A stretch of DNA of 58,416 bases. Origin: Sphingobacteriales bacterium (lineage in GTDB: Bacteria > Bacteroidota > Bacteroidia > Chitinophagales > Chitinophagaceae). Shown piece by piece: positions 43,287 to 52,103 of the stretch. Numbering within the stretch: the stretch's first letter is position 1; each line of letters begins with the position of its first letter. The position numbers and the translations under genes were made by a program. Where the stretch lies: the NCBI GenBank assembly GCA_016192105.1, contig JACPUV010000001.1, forward strand, positions 1 to 58,416, given 5' to 3'. The notes beneath the pieces were generated by a model. That model saw nothing but the letters and a program-made list of their open reading frames with translations, had not been told where the DNA came from and ran no database searches.

Positions 43287-43763
43287 ATGATGGAGTCGCC
43301 ACCGATGGGAATCGAAAAAGATATACAGCAGACCAAATTCCGCAATGTCCACCAGAAGGCAGGTATCAACCTGATCTATACCCTGGCCTGGATGAGGGAG
43401 AAAACCAGGGCGATATTTGAAGCGGAGGATATCACTCCCCAGCAGTTCAATATCCTGCGTATCCTGCGGGGCAGTTTCCCCCAGCCCCTTTCCACCCTGC
43501 AGATCCGGGAACGAATGCTGGAAAAAATGAGTGACACCAGCCGCATCGTGGACCGCCTTATATTAAAAGGACTGGTAAAAAAGCTAACCTGTAAGAATGA
43601 CCGCCGCCTGGTGGATGTCGTCATCACCGATAAAGGAAAGAAATTACTCGAGCGGCTCGATACCCGCCAGGATGAAATTGACGGCGTACTGGGCCGACTT
43701 TCAGAAAAAGAGGCAACGATGCTCAGCGACCTGCTCGATAAGATCCGGGATGACGGTGAATAG
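43287..43763 (+). CDS. MarR family transcriptional regulator
   Basis: The 158-residue protein is a winged helix-turn-helix dimer: dimerisation helices at both ends, DNA-binding helices near LSTLQIRERMLEKMSDTSRIVDRLILKGL, and the wing KLTCKNDRRLVDVVITDKGKKLL. These regulators usually repress genes nearby in response to small phenolic ligands. The SnoaL-like gene directly upstream is the best candidate for its target. An ATG at 43302 is an alternative start. Confidence 0.9.
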   Translation: MMESPPMGIEKDIQQTKFRNVHQKAGINLIYTLAWMREKTRAIFEAEDITPQQFNILRILRGSFPQPLSTLQIRERMLEKMSDTSRIVDRLILKGLVKKLTCKNDRRLVDVVITDKGKKLLERLDTRQDEIDGVLGRLSEKEATMLSDLLDKIRDDGE

Positions 43764-43792
43764 TGTAACTTTGCCGGTTCATTCATTCCGCC

Positions 43793-45337
43793 ATGAAACA
43801 AGTCCACGCCTGGTTGATCATTTTATTTATTGCCCTGTCCCTCACTGCCCGTTCCCAGCCCAAGTATGAGTTCAGGGGCGTGTGGATCGCCACGGTAAAC
43901 AATATTGACTGGCCCCGGGCCGGTGTAACCGATCCCGAACAGCAAAAAGCCGATTTTATCCGCCTGCTTGACCTGCACCAGCAGAATGGCATGAATGCTA
44001 TGATCGTGCAGGTTCGCCCTGCCGCCGACGCTTTTTATCCTTCCCCCTACGAACCCTGGAGCCAGTGGCTTACAGGAGTACAGGGAAGGCCGCCCGTTCC
44101 TTTTTATGATCCGCTGCAGTTCATGATCGAAGAAACGCATAAAAGAGGAATGGAATTCCATGCCTGGCTTAACCCTTACCGGGCTGTGCATAATACCGGC
44201 AGCTCTTCTGTGGCACCCCATCATATCACCCGCATCCATCCGGAATGGTTCCTGACCTATGGCGATAAAAAGTATTTTGATCCGGGAAACAGGGAAGCAA
44301 GGCAATTCGTGGTAAACGTGGTACGTGATATTGTAAAACGCTATGATGTGGATGCGATCCACATGGATGATTATTTCTATCCCTACCGGATACCCGGAAA
44401 AGAATTCCCGGATGCAGCCTCTTATGCAAAATCAGGATCCCCTTTATCCAAAGACGACTGGCGCCGCAGCAATGTGGACTCCATCATCCTGGCCATCAGT
44501 AAGACCATTAAGGAAGAAAAAAAACTCTGCCGCTTCGGAATATCTCCCTTTAGCGTTTGGAGAAACAGGGACAAGGACCCCGAGGGAAGCGACAGCCGCG
44601 CCGGGCAAACCAATTATGATGACCTGTATGCCGATATTTTGTTATGGCTGAAACAGGGCTGGATCGATTATGTGACCCCGCAACTCTATCTCGAGATCGG
44701 GCATGATAAGATCGCTTACGAAAAATTGCTGGACTGGTGGAGCCGCCACAGCTATGGCCGGCATATCTATATCGGTCATGGCATTTACCGTACATCGGAA
44801 AACCAGCCCAAATGGAAAAACCCGGTTGAACTGCCCAACCAGATAAGCCTTTTGCGCCGCTACCCCAATGTGCAGGGCAGCATCTATTTTAGCAGCAAAT
44901 CTTTCGAGCGCAATCCCAATGGCTGGAACGACAGCCTGCGGAACAATTTTTATAAATACCCGGCCCTCCTGCCGCCCATGCGCTGGATCGATAACGAAAA
45001 GCCCTGGCCCCCGATCGTTACCCGCAGCATCACCAGCGATTCCATCATCCAGCTGGATGTAAAACCCGATCCCCGTAACCGCGTGGAGATAAAATATTAC
45101 GTGGTGTACCAGTACGCCGCCGATTCGCACAGCGAAACTTTTGGCAATTCCCCCAAATACCTCTCGAAACTGGTGCCCAAACCCGAAGGTTTCCAGCTGA
45201 AGGAAGTGCTTTCACCGGATCATTTCTCTTACCGGTATGTGATCACCGCTGTGGGGCGAAACAACATCGAAAGTGAAATGAGCGAAATCGCCATCCTGGT
45301 GCAACCCGGAGGAAAATGGGACTTCTACATCCCGTAA
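43793..45337 (+). CDS. GHL10 glycoside hydrolase
   Basis: The 514-residue protein has a signal peptide ending TARSQ and then KYEFRGVWIATVNNIDWP, the standard start of the GHL10/YngK domain (PF02638). The TIM barrel includes QVRPAADAFYPSPYEPWSQWLTG, HAWLNPYR, VDAIHMDDYFYPYR with putative acidic catalytic residues, and DYVTPQLYLEIG. The C-terminal region resembles a fibronectin-like fold. It should act on a periplasmic or external glycan; the target is unknown. Confidence 0.88.
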   Translation: MKQVHAWLIILFIALSLTARSQPKYEFRGVWIATVNNIDWPRAGVTDPEQQKADFIRLLDLHQQNGMNAMIVQVRPAADAFYPSPYEPWSQWLTGVQGRPPVPFYDPLQFMIEETHKRGMEFHAWLNPYRAVHNTGSSSVAPHHITRIHPEWFLTYGDKKYFDPGNREARQFVVNVVRDIVKRYDVDAIHMDDYFYPYRIPGKEFPDAASYAKSGSPLSKDDWRRSNVDSIILAISKTIKEEKKLCRFGISPFSVWRNRDKDPEGSDSRAGQTNYDDLYADILLWLKQGWIDYVTPQLYLEIGHDKIAYEKLLDWWSRHSYGRHIYIGHGIYRTSENQPKWKNPVELPNQISLLRRYPNVQGSIYFSSKSFERNPNGWNDSLRNNFYKYPALLPPMRWIDNEKPWPPIVTRSITSDSIIQLDVKPDPRNRVEIKYYVVYQYAADSHSETFGNSPKYLSKLVPKPEGFQLKEVLSPDHFSYRYVITAVGRNNIESEMSEIAILVQPGGKWDFYIP

Positions 45338-45471
45338 GTGAGTTGGGATGGAGGGTTCATAGGTTGGGACTATGGGCTATTTCCCCTCCCTTTTCTACCT
45401 TTGCTCTCGGTCTGGCGCCTCCCTCTTTCGAGTCTTCCCGACTACTAACTACTAACTATTAACTAGAAACT
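45338..45471. repeat. Spacer with ACTACTAACT repeats
   Basis: TACCTTTG at 45396-45403 matches the -7 consensus for the DegT gene. It is followed by a low-complexity run, ACTACTAACTACTAACTATTAACT (about 45440-45465), of the same kind as the run near 18.1 kb. Confidence 0.5.
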
Positions 45472-46689
45472 ATGCCTGGCTACGAACTCTGGAGTGATAA
45501 AGAACGAAAAGAAGTCAATGATGTCCTCGAAACCGGCATCCTGATGCGTTATGGATTTGATGGTCCCCGCAAGGGTATCTGGAAATCCAAAGAACTGGAA
45601 GCGGCTATCTGCGAAACTTTTGGCAGCAGCTATGCGCAACTGACTTCCAGCGGTACATCCGCCCTGTCCACCGCCATGAGTGCCCTGGGTATCGGGTACG
45701 GTGATGAAGTGATCACCCCCTCCTTCACTTTTGTAGCTTCTTTTGAAGCGGTACTGAGTGTGGGTGCCGTGCCTGTACTGGTGGATGTGGACGATACCCT
45801 TACTTTGGATCCGGATGCCGTCCGCAGGGCCATTACTCCCAAAACAAAAGCCATTATGCCCGTGCACATGTGCGGCAGTATGGCCGACCTGGATGGCTTA
45901 CAGGCCATTTGTAAGGAACATAACCTGATCCTGCTCGAAGATGCCTGCCAGAGCATTGGTGCCAGGTATAAAGGAAAATCGCTTGGTACGATTGGCGATG
46001 CCGGCGCTTTCTCTTTTGATTTTGTAAAAACCATGACCTGTGCCGAAGGCGGCGTGGTGATCACCAACCGCGAAGACATTTATACCCGCTGTGATGGCTA
46101 TACCGATCATGGTCACGATCACCTGGGCGCAGACCGCGGGGCCGATCTCCATCCCTTTATCGGTTACAATTACCGTATCTCTGAATTACATGCTGCCGTG
46201 GGACTGGCCCAGATCAAAAGGCTGAATGAGTTTCTCAGCATTCAGAAAAAAAACCACGCGCAGTTAAAAGCGATCCTTGCACAGGTACCTGAAGTTTCTT
46301 TCCGCCGTATTCCCGATCCGGAAGGTGACAGTTGCAGTTTTATCAGCTGGTTCCTGCCCAGCGAAGAAATCACCAGGGCCGTTGTAGCTGAAATGAAAAC
46401 CCGGGGCATCCTTCCCGGTAATTTCTACTGGTTCGACAATAACTGGCACTATATCCGCAAATGGGAGCACCTGAAAAATGCAGCTACCCTGAACGCACTC
46501 AGCCCCGAATTAAAAGCCCGCGTGATGGAGCAGGCGAATAAAGACTTCTCCGCCAGTCATGCCGTGATGAGCCGCTGCATCTCTACTTCCATCAGTTTAT
46601 TATGGACCAGTGGGCAGATACAGGAAAAGGGGGAGAAGATGCTGGATGTGATCCGGAAAGTACTTGCGGAGAGGGGCATTCCCGTTTAA
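45472..46689 (+). CDS. DegT/DnrJ/EryC1/StrS family aminotransferase
   Basis: The 405-residue PLP enzyme shows TSSGTSALSTAMSALGIG at about residue 60, the acidic residues of EDACQSIGARYKGKSLG, and the PLP-binding lysine in FSFDFVKTMTCAEGG. The family makes amino sugars for cell-surface glycans and antibiotics by transferring amino groups to keto-sugar nucleotides. There is no sugar-biosynthesis cluster beside it, so its substrate stays open. Confidence 0.9.
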   Translation: MPGYELWSDKERKEVNDVLETGILMRYGFDGPRKGIWKSKELEAAICETFGSSYAQLTSSGTSALSTAMSALGIGYGDEVITPSFTFVASFEAVLSVGAVPVLVDVDDTLTLDPDAVRRAITPKTKAIMPVHMCGSMADLDGLQAICKEHNLILLEDACQSIGARYKGKSLGTIGDAGAFSFDFVKTMTCAEGGVVITNREDIYTRCDGYTDHGHDHLGADRGADLHPFIGYNYRISELHAAVGLAQIKRLNEFLSIQKKNHAQLKAILAQVPEVSFRRIPDPEGDSCSFISWFLPSEEITRAVVAEMKTRGILPGNFYWFDNNWHYIRKWEHLKNAATLNALSPELKARVMEQANKDFSASHAVMSRCISTSISLLWTSGQIQEKGEKMLDVIRKVLAERGIPV

Positions 46690-46737
46690 CCCCTGCCAGC
46701 GGCAGTTCACGACGAACGGTTCCCTTTTACTTCATAG

Positions 46738-46816
46738 CCGAGTCTCCCGGAGGGGACTCGGTGTCTATTCGCAGCGGGTTTACTTCACAGCCGAGTCTCC
46801 AGATTGAGGGACTCGG
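46738..46816. repeat. Two REP-like palindromes, left of the transposase
   Basis: CCGAGTCTCCCGGAGGGGACTCGG at 46738-46761 and a variant (CCGAGTCTCC ... GACTCGG) at 46791-46816 can each form a stem of 7-10 bp. Both are in the same orientation, GCCGAG...CTCGGTGT, which is the reverse complement of the copies on the right side of the transposase gene. Confidence 0.85.
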
Positions 46817-46861
46817 TGTCTATTCCACATTCGCATCACACGGAAGAACTCCCATATTTCA

Positions 46862-47449
46862 TCACAGGGGCTTTGTCAGGTCCAGGTCGGCAATCTCACA
46901 AAAATCCAGCACCGGGTAACGACCCTGCATCCCTGCCAGGTAATACTTCGCTGAGCTGTGTTCATATTCATGTACAGCCCCCGCCAGTTTCCACTTCCCA
47001 CGAACGGGATTGTTGTGCATATATTCAACCTTTTGTCTCATAAAAGAAGTAGTCCTGCATTCCTTCCATTCAAAAGAATCTTCCCATATTTCATGCTTCT
47101 TTTTTCGCTCCCGGTCCTTTGCTTCCACCGCAATTTCCAGCTGATGAAGTAATGACTCCTCTTTTCGTACCTGTAATCGTTTGACTATATCATAGGCCAT
47201 AAAACGTTTCCCATTACCAACAATGGTATTAACAGATTGTGCCGTGTTTCTGAATGCAATTAAGGCATGAAGATGATTGGGCATGATCACATATCCGGAT
47301 ACATAATGTCCCTTAGTTTTCAAATGGTCAAACCATTTGTACACCAGGTCGTATCCGTTAGTAATTGCAAATAAAGGGATCCACTTGTAACAGGTGACAG
47401 TGATAAAAAACACTCCATCCGGCTCGGTGATTTGACGTTTTACAGGCAT
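46862..47449 (-). CDS. REP-associated tyrosine transposase (RAYT)
   Basis: From the ATG at 47449 the product has 195 residues. The HUH nuclease motif is MPNHLHALIAF near residue 67, the N-terminal strand is VFFITVTCYKWIPLF, and the catalytic tyrosine is likely in VEYMHNNPVRGKW near the end. RAYTs of the IS200-related Y1 type are domesticated or single-copy transposases that move short palindromic REP elements. Palindromes in inverted orientation on both sides fit that role. Confidence 0.88.
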   Translation of the reverse strand: MPVKRQITEPDGVFFITVTCYKWIPLFAITNGYDLVYKWFDHLKTKGHYVSGYVIMPNHLHALIAFRNTAQSVNTIVGNGKRFMAYDIVKRLQVRKEESLLHQLEIAVEAKDRERKKKHEIWEDSFEWKECRTTSFMRQKVEYMHNNPVRGKWKLAGAVHEYEHSSAKYYLAGMQGRYPVLDFCEIADLDLTKPL

Positions 47450-47940
47450 CAGCCAAATTAAAAGACTACCCGAAGGAAGCAAACGTGTTTTGACGTAATA
47501 CAGTGTGATTTTCCCGATAAAAAGCGGCTGTGCCGGGTATTTTATTGAAGTTCCGGCCTCGAAAGCAGTACACCGAGTCCCCTCCGGGAGACTCGGCTAG
47601 GAAACAAAAAACACTCCATCCGGCTCGGTGATTTGACGTTTTACAGGCATCAGCCAAATTAAGAGACTACCCGAAGGAAGCAAACGTGTTTTGACGTAAT
47701 ACAGTGTGATTTTCCCGATAAAACGCGGCTGTGCCGGGTATTTTATTGAAGCTCCGGCCTCGAAAGCAGTACACCGAGTCCCCTCCGGGAGACTCGGCTA
47801 GGAAACAGGGAAACAAATCTGTTTCGACGAGATACAGCGCGATTTTCCGAATAAAGAACTGTTTTTCCGGGTACTTTATTGGAGTTCCGGCCTCGAAAGC
47901 AGTACACCGAGTCCCCTCCGGGAGACTCGGCTAGGAAACA
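47405..47940. repeat. 201-bp direct duplication and three REP-like palindromes, right of the transposase
   Basis: The block starting AAAAAACACTCCATCC at 47405 is repeated 201 bp later (47606). It covers the first codons of the transposase and ends with a palindrome. A third, partial copy gives the last palindrome 133 bp further on. The palindromes lie at 47573-47596, 47774-47797 and 47907-47930 (CCGAGTCCCCTCCGGGAGACTCGG), all in the same orientation. Confidence 0.9.
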
Positions 47941-48058
47941 GTATCCTGATATTTAAAAGCTTGGTGAGAAGCAATACACAGGATCCCTCCGGAAGACCCG
48001 GCTGGGAAAGTAGTACCTGCCTATTCACCTCGCTGCGAAGCGGGCTATGCAGCCAGGT

Positions 48059-48417
48059 TTATAACCCCTTTCCCTCCATCCGGTTCACATACTCCAGGGA
48101 GCCTAAACGGAAGCGCAGCGGGACCGCAACCAGCTTCTCTAATTGCAGCTCCTTTTTGCAGAAAAACCCGAGATTATGAACATAAGTGGAAGAACCAGGC
48201 AGGTTTAACAGTTTATAAGCCGGGGCCGCCATACGGTGCTCCCTCTTTACTAAAACCGGTTTGGTAAAACGGGGGACAAAACCACGGACAGGTTGCTGGA
48301 AATGAATGCGTTTCAGCCCCGGCACCCTCAGGCCCGGACAGGATATTCCTGGCCACTAATGCTTTCAAAAAACATTAACAGGAACACAACAAGAAACCCG
48401 GTAACACGTTGCGCCAT
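48059..48417 (-). pseudogene. Small secreted protein gene broken by a frameshift
   Basis: Reading from the ATG at 48417 gives a good signal peptide (MAQRVTGFLVVFLLMFFESI, ending SGQ) that stops at TGA after about 29 codons. A second frame, shifted by one base, carries on to 48059 as VREGFV-type sequence and ends in [20 protein letters not shown] and [14 protein letters not shown], a pattern I recognise from small exported Bacteroidota proteins. The two halves join only if a base is gained or lost around 48325-48335. It is divergent from rpoN. Confidence 0.6.
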
Positions 48418-48449
48418 ATTTATTTTCTTTACATATAAATTTACGGCAT

Positions 48450-48482
48450 TATTTTTGTGCAACGGCGAAATTTTTTCGCCGT
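48450..48482 (+). promoter_or_regulatory. rpoN promoter -7 box and adjacent hairpin
   Basis: TATTTTTG at 48450-48457 matches TAnnTTTG, with TTT (one mismatch to TTG) 19 bp upstream at 48428-48430. Immediately after it ACGGCGAAA and TTTCGCCGT (48462-48482) form a perfect 9-bp inverted repeat with a 3-base centre, at the start of the predicted transcript. Confidence 0.5.
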
Positions 48483-48530
48483 GCGAACCCAAAAAATGGA
48501 GCCCCGAGGGGTCTCCGGTGAATAAGAACC

Positions 48531-50021
48531 ATGGCCCTGAGTCAGAGCTTACAGCAAAAGTTACTGCAAAAACTGTCCCCCCAGCAAATTCAGCTGATGA
48601 AACTGCTGCAGGTACCTACGGCAAACCTGGAAACCCGGATTAAAGAGGAACTGGAAGAGAACCCGGCCCTGGAACTGGATGAGGAAGGACACGATGAGAA
48701 TGCCGATGACCTGAAAGACGAATTCAATGAGGACGGGGAGGAGGATTTTGATGAAAAAGACGGTAGCGAGGATGAATACGAAAATATTGATGTCAGCGAT
48801 TATGTGCAGGACGGGGATGATGAAGTGGCTGATTACAAACTCCGCGACGATAATTACCCCGAAGAGGATGAAGGCCGCCAGCTCCCTTTTAAAACAGAAG
48901 CCAGTTTTTACGAAACCCTGATCGACCAGCTGGGATTACTGAACCTGGAAGAAAGGCAACAGATCATCGCCGAACAAATCGTAGGCAGTATTGATGAAGA
49001 TGGTTACCTGCGCAGGGAAACCTCCGCGATCGTGGACGACCTGGCTTTCCGCCAGAACATTATCAGCACCGAAAAAGAAGTCGAGGAGATTATCCGGCGT
49101 ATCCAGCATTTTGATCCGCCCGGTGTAGCCGCCCGGGATCTCCGGGAATGTTTACTCATCCAGCTCTTCCGGCTCAAAGAAGAAGGCCGGCCCGTGGACC
49201 TGGCCATTAAAGCGATCTCCAAATACTTTGATGAGTTTACCAAGAAACACTATGAGAAGATCCAACGCGGACTGAACCTCGATGATGACCAGTTACGGGA
49301 AGTGATGCAGCAGATCATCCGGCTGAGCCCCAAACCCGGGGGCAATGTGGGCGAGATCAATATAGCGGAAAGCTATGTGGTGCCTGATTTCTTTATTTTT
49401 ACGAATGCAGGCAAACTGGAACTGACCCTCAACAGCCGCAATGCCCCGGAACTCCGCATCAGCGAGGGCTACCGGGATATGCTGAAAGAATATGACCGCG
49501 GATCAAAAAAAGATAAACGGCAGAAAGAAGCCGTCCTTTTTATCAAACAGAAGATCGACTCGGCCAAATGGTTTATCGACGCGATCAAACAGCGCCAGCA
49601 TACCCTGCTGAGCACCATGAATGCCATCATGGAACACCAGTACGAATTCTTCCTCACCGGGGATGAAACGGAACTGCGGCCCATGATCCTGAAAGATATC
49701 GCAGAGAAAACCGGGCTTGACATCTCCACCGTGAGCCGGGTGGCCAACAGTAAGTTTGTACAGACCGAATTCGGCACTTACCGCCTGAAGTTCTTTTTCA
49801 GTGAATCACTGAGCACCGAAAGCGGGGAAGAAGTTTCCACCCGCGAAGTCAAGAAGATTCTGAGTGATTTTATTGAAGGGGAAGACAAAAAACGGCCCCT
49901 GAGTGATGAACGCCTGACCGAACTGTTGCAGGAAAAGGGATACAATATCGCCCGCCGGACGGTTGCCAAATACCGGGAACAACTGAATATCCCGGTGGCG
50001 AGGTTGAGGAAGGAATTATAA
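48531..50021 (+). CDS. rpoN: RNA polymerase sigma-54 factor
   Basis: The 496-residue protein has the three classical regions: an N-terminal glutamine/leucine-rich activator-responsive part (SLQQKLLQKLSPQQIQLMKLL), an acidic middle (about residues 40-115), a core-binding domain, and a C-terminal HTH (DISTVSRVANSKFVQTEFG) plus RpoN box ARRTVAKYRE. Sigma-54 needs an AAA+ activator for open-complex formation; none is found nearby. Confidence 0.95.
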   Translation: MALSQSLQQKLLQKLSPQQIQLMKLLQVPTANLETRIKEELEENPALELDEEGHDENADDLKDEFNEDGEEDFDEKDGSEDEYENIDVSDYVQDGDDEVADYKLRDDNYPEEDEGRQLPFKTEASFYETLIDQLGLLNLEERQQIIAEQIVGSIDEDGYLRRETSAIVDDLAFRQNIISTEKEVEEIIRRIQHFDPPGVAARDLRECLLIQLFRLKEEGRPVDLAIKAISKYFDEFTKKHYEKIQRGLNLDDDQLREVMQQIIRLSPKPGGNVGEINIAESYVVPDFFIFTNAGKLELTLNSRNAPELRISEGYRDMLKEYDRGSKKDKRQKEAVLFIKQKIDSAKWFIDAIKQRQHTLLSTMNAIMEHQYEFFLTGDETELRPMILKDIAEKTGLDISTVSRVANSKFVQTEFGTYRLKFFFSESLSTESGEEVSTREVKKILSDFIEGEDKKRPLSDERLTELLQEKGYNIARRTVAKYREQLNIPVARLRKEL

Positions 50022-50130
50022 GTTGACAAGTGAGCGGGTTGAAAAGTTAAAAAGGAACGGTATCCCGTTATTAACAACAGGCAATTCCAGGCAGGTCCTT
50101 GTCAATCTATCAGCTTGTTAACTTGTCAAC
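50022..50130. repeat. TTGACAAGT inverted repeat between convergent genes
   Basis: GTTGACAAGT at 50022-50031 and ACTTGTCAAC at 50121-50130 are perfect inverted repeats, 89 bases apart. They lie between the ends of two convergent genes and could form a long-loop structure or be an inverted pair of a short dispersed repeat. Confidence 0.5.
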
Positions 50131-50145
50131 CTTCTCATGCCCCCC

Positions 50146-50496
50146 TTAGAACGGAAGATCCCCTCCCCCCTCCATCTGGCCTTCGTCAAAATAAGTCGCG
50201 TCATCCGGAATTTTATCCGTTGTACCCGCTTCACCGGCCGGTTCCAGTTTCCAGGCTTTAACATCGGTGTACCAGCGGCCATTGTATTCCCGGCTTTCCA
50301 CATCAAAGGATATATTCAGCATTGCCCCGGTCTTCAGTACGGATTCATTGATTTTGTCGCCCCAGATGGAAACACATACCTTTTTAGGGTACTGACCTGA
50401 AGTTTCCACGATAATATCCTGCTTTTTCCATTGCCCGTTTTTACCGTTACCGGTTTGCAGTGGCAGGAGTTGAATGAGTTTGGCGGTTAATTGCAT
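50146..50496 (-). CDS. DUF3127 protein with SSB-like tail
   Basis: The 116-residue protein belongs to DUF3127, a small OB-like family common in Bacteroidota. Visible: LPLQTGNGKNGQWKKQDIIVET at the start, then SIWGDKINES and FDVESREYNGRWYTDVKAW. The tail is acidic and glycine rich and ends GGGDLPF, close to the DDDIPF tip that bacterial SSB proteins use to recruit DNA-repair partners. That suggests a link to DNA maintenance, which is inferred. Confidence 0.8.
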   Translation of the reverse strand: MQLTAKLIQLLPLQTGNGKNGQWKKQDIIVETSGQYPKKVCVSIWGDKINESVLKTGAMLNISFDVESREYNGRWYTDVKAWKLEPAGEAGTTDKIPDDATYFDEGQMEGGGDLPF

Positions 50497-50654
50497 GTGA
50501 TCATGTTTTCAGCACGGAAGGTACGCATCCGCGGACAATATTTTTACCGGACTACCCGCCGTTGGGTATTTTTAGAAAAAACACTAAGAATCCCTATAAA
50601 AACACTGGGCAAAACTGTATTTTACACGGCTTTTTATTCCTTAACCCCCTGAAC

Positions 50655-52082
50655 ATGGTTTTTGCAAGTCTTATATTCCTGTTTCTGTTCCTGCCGCTGA
50701 ACCTGCTGTTGTATTACAGTTCAAAAAACGCGACCTGGAGAAACTGGGTGCTCATCCTTTTTTCGCTGGCCTTCTATGGCTGGGGTGAACCCATCTGGAT
50801 TTCCCTGCTGATCCTTTCTTCGATGATGGACTGGGCCAATGCGCTCTTTATCCAGAAGCACCGCGGCACCAAATGGGGAAAGGCCGGCGTGGTATTCACC
50901 CTCTTCCTCAACCTGGGGCTGCTGGCCACTTTTAAATACGATCAGTTCCTGGTGGACCAGGTGAATGCGGTCCTGGGTACTTCGTTCACTGCACCGGGCT
51001 ATGCCTTACCGATCGGGATCTCCTTCTATACTTTCCATACCATTTCCTACGTGGTGGACGTTTACCGCGGCGATATTAAAGCACAACGCAACTTCCCGAA
51101 TTTTTTAATGTATGTGTCGCTTTATTCCTCCCTGGTGGCGGGACCCATCATCCGGTACGCGCATGTGGCCACGGAAATTGACAGCCGGAAAGAAAATTTA
51201 AAGGATTTCAGTCTCGGCATCTCCCGCTTCTGCATCGGCCTCTTTAAAAAAGTGGTGATCGCCAATGTGGCAGCCGAACTGGTGCGCAAATACATGGGCG
51301 ATAACGGCGACCCCCTTACCCTGGCTGAACTGGCAAACCTCTCCACCGCCGAGGCCTGGACGGGACTGATCATGTTTGCCCTGCAGATCTACTTCGATTT
51401 TTCCGGCTATTCCGATATGGCCATCGGCCTGGGCCGTATGTTTGGCTTCCATTTCCGTGAAAACTTTGAGTACCCCTATATCTCCAAATCCATCAGTGAG
51501 TTCTGGCGGCGCTGGCATATTTCCCTGGGAAGTATTTTCCGGGATTATGTCTATATCCCCCTGGGCGGGAATAAAAAACGGGTTTATTTCAACCTGTTTG
51601 TGGTCTGGTTCCTCACCGGTATGTGGCATGGTCCCAGTTGGAATTTTATTTTCTGGGGGCTTTATTTCTTTGTCTTTATCGCGCTGGAAAAAGCATTTTT
51701 ACAAAGCTGGCTCGATAAAATACCGGCCTTCTTTTCCCATATCTATGCCCTGGCCGTCATTATCCCGGGCTGGGTGATCTTTTATTTTACCGATACGGAA
51801 ATGCTTTGGGGCTATGTAAAAAAACTGTTTTCATTTTCCCCGGCCGCTGACGGTTACCTGGATGTAAAAAATACCCTGACCACGCACCTGTTCTGGCTGG
51901 TCCTGGCCCTTGTACTTTGCATGCCGGTATTCCATAAAGTAAAGGCCTGGGTAGAAAAGAAAGAAAGACGTATTTCCCTGTACGACAGTGTGACCATCGG
52001 GTTTAACGTAGTCCTGTTATTTCTCTGTGTGGCACAATTGGTAGGCAAAAGTTATAACCCCTTTATTTATTTCCGGTTCTGA
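50655..52082 (+). CDS. MBOAT family O-acyltransferase (AlgI-like)
   Basis: From the ATG at 50655 the product has 475 residues with about eleven membrane helices. The central histidine is in TGMWHGPSWNFIFWG, and YISKSISEFWRRWHISLGSIFRDYVYIPLGG is the AlgI signature. AlgI-like proteins carry an acyl group across the inner membrane for acetylation of an exported polymer. The next gene supplies the periplasmic transferase; the two form an operon. Confidence 0.93.
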   Translation: MVFASLIFLFLFLPLNLLLYYSSKNATWRNWVLILFSLAFYGWGEPIWISLLILSSMMDWANALFIQKHRGTKWGKAGVVFTLFLNLGLLATFKYDQFLVDQVNAVLGTSFTAPGYALPIGISFYTFHTISYVVDVYRGDIKAQRNFPNFLMYVSLYSSLVAGPIIRYAHVATEIDSRKENLKDFSLGISRFCIGLFKKVVIANVAAELVRKYMGDNGDPLTLAELANLSTAEAWTGLIMFALQIYFDFSGYSDMAIGLGRMFGFHFRENFEYPYISKSISEFWRRWHISLGSIFRDYVYIPLGGNKKRVYFNLFVVWFLTGMWHGPSWNFIFWGLYFFVFIALEKAFLQSWLDKIPAFFSHIYALAVIIPGWVIFYFTDTEMLWGYVKKLFSFSPAADGYLDVKNTLTTHLFWLVLALVLCMPVFHKVKAWVEKKERRISLYDSVTIGFNVVLLFLCVAQLVGKSYNPFIYFRF

Positions 52083-52103
52083 CCGGTTAACTATCGTTGA
52101 TGT

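Noticed and set aside
47466..47940. Short frames right of the transposase
   Set aside because: They are made of the 201-bp duplication and the palindromes read in other frames.
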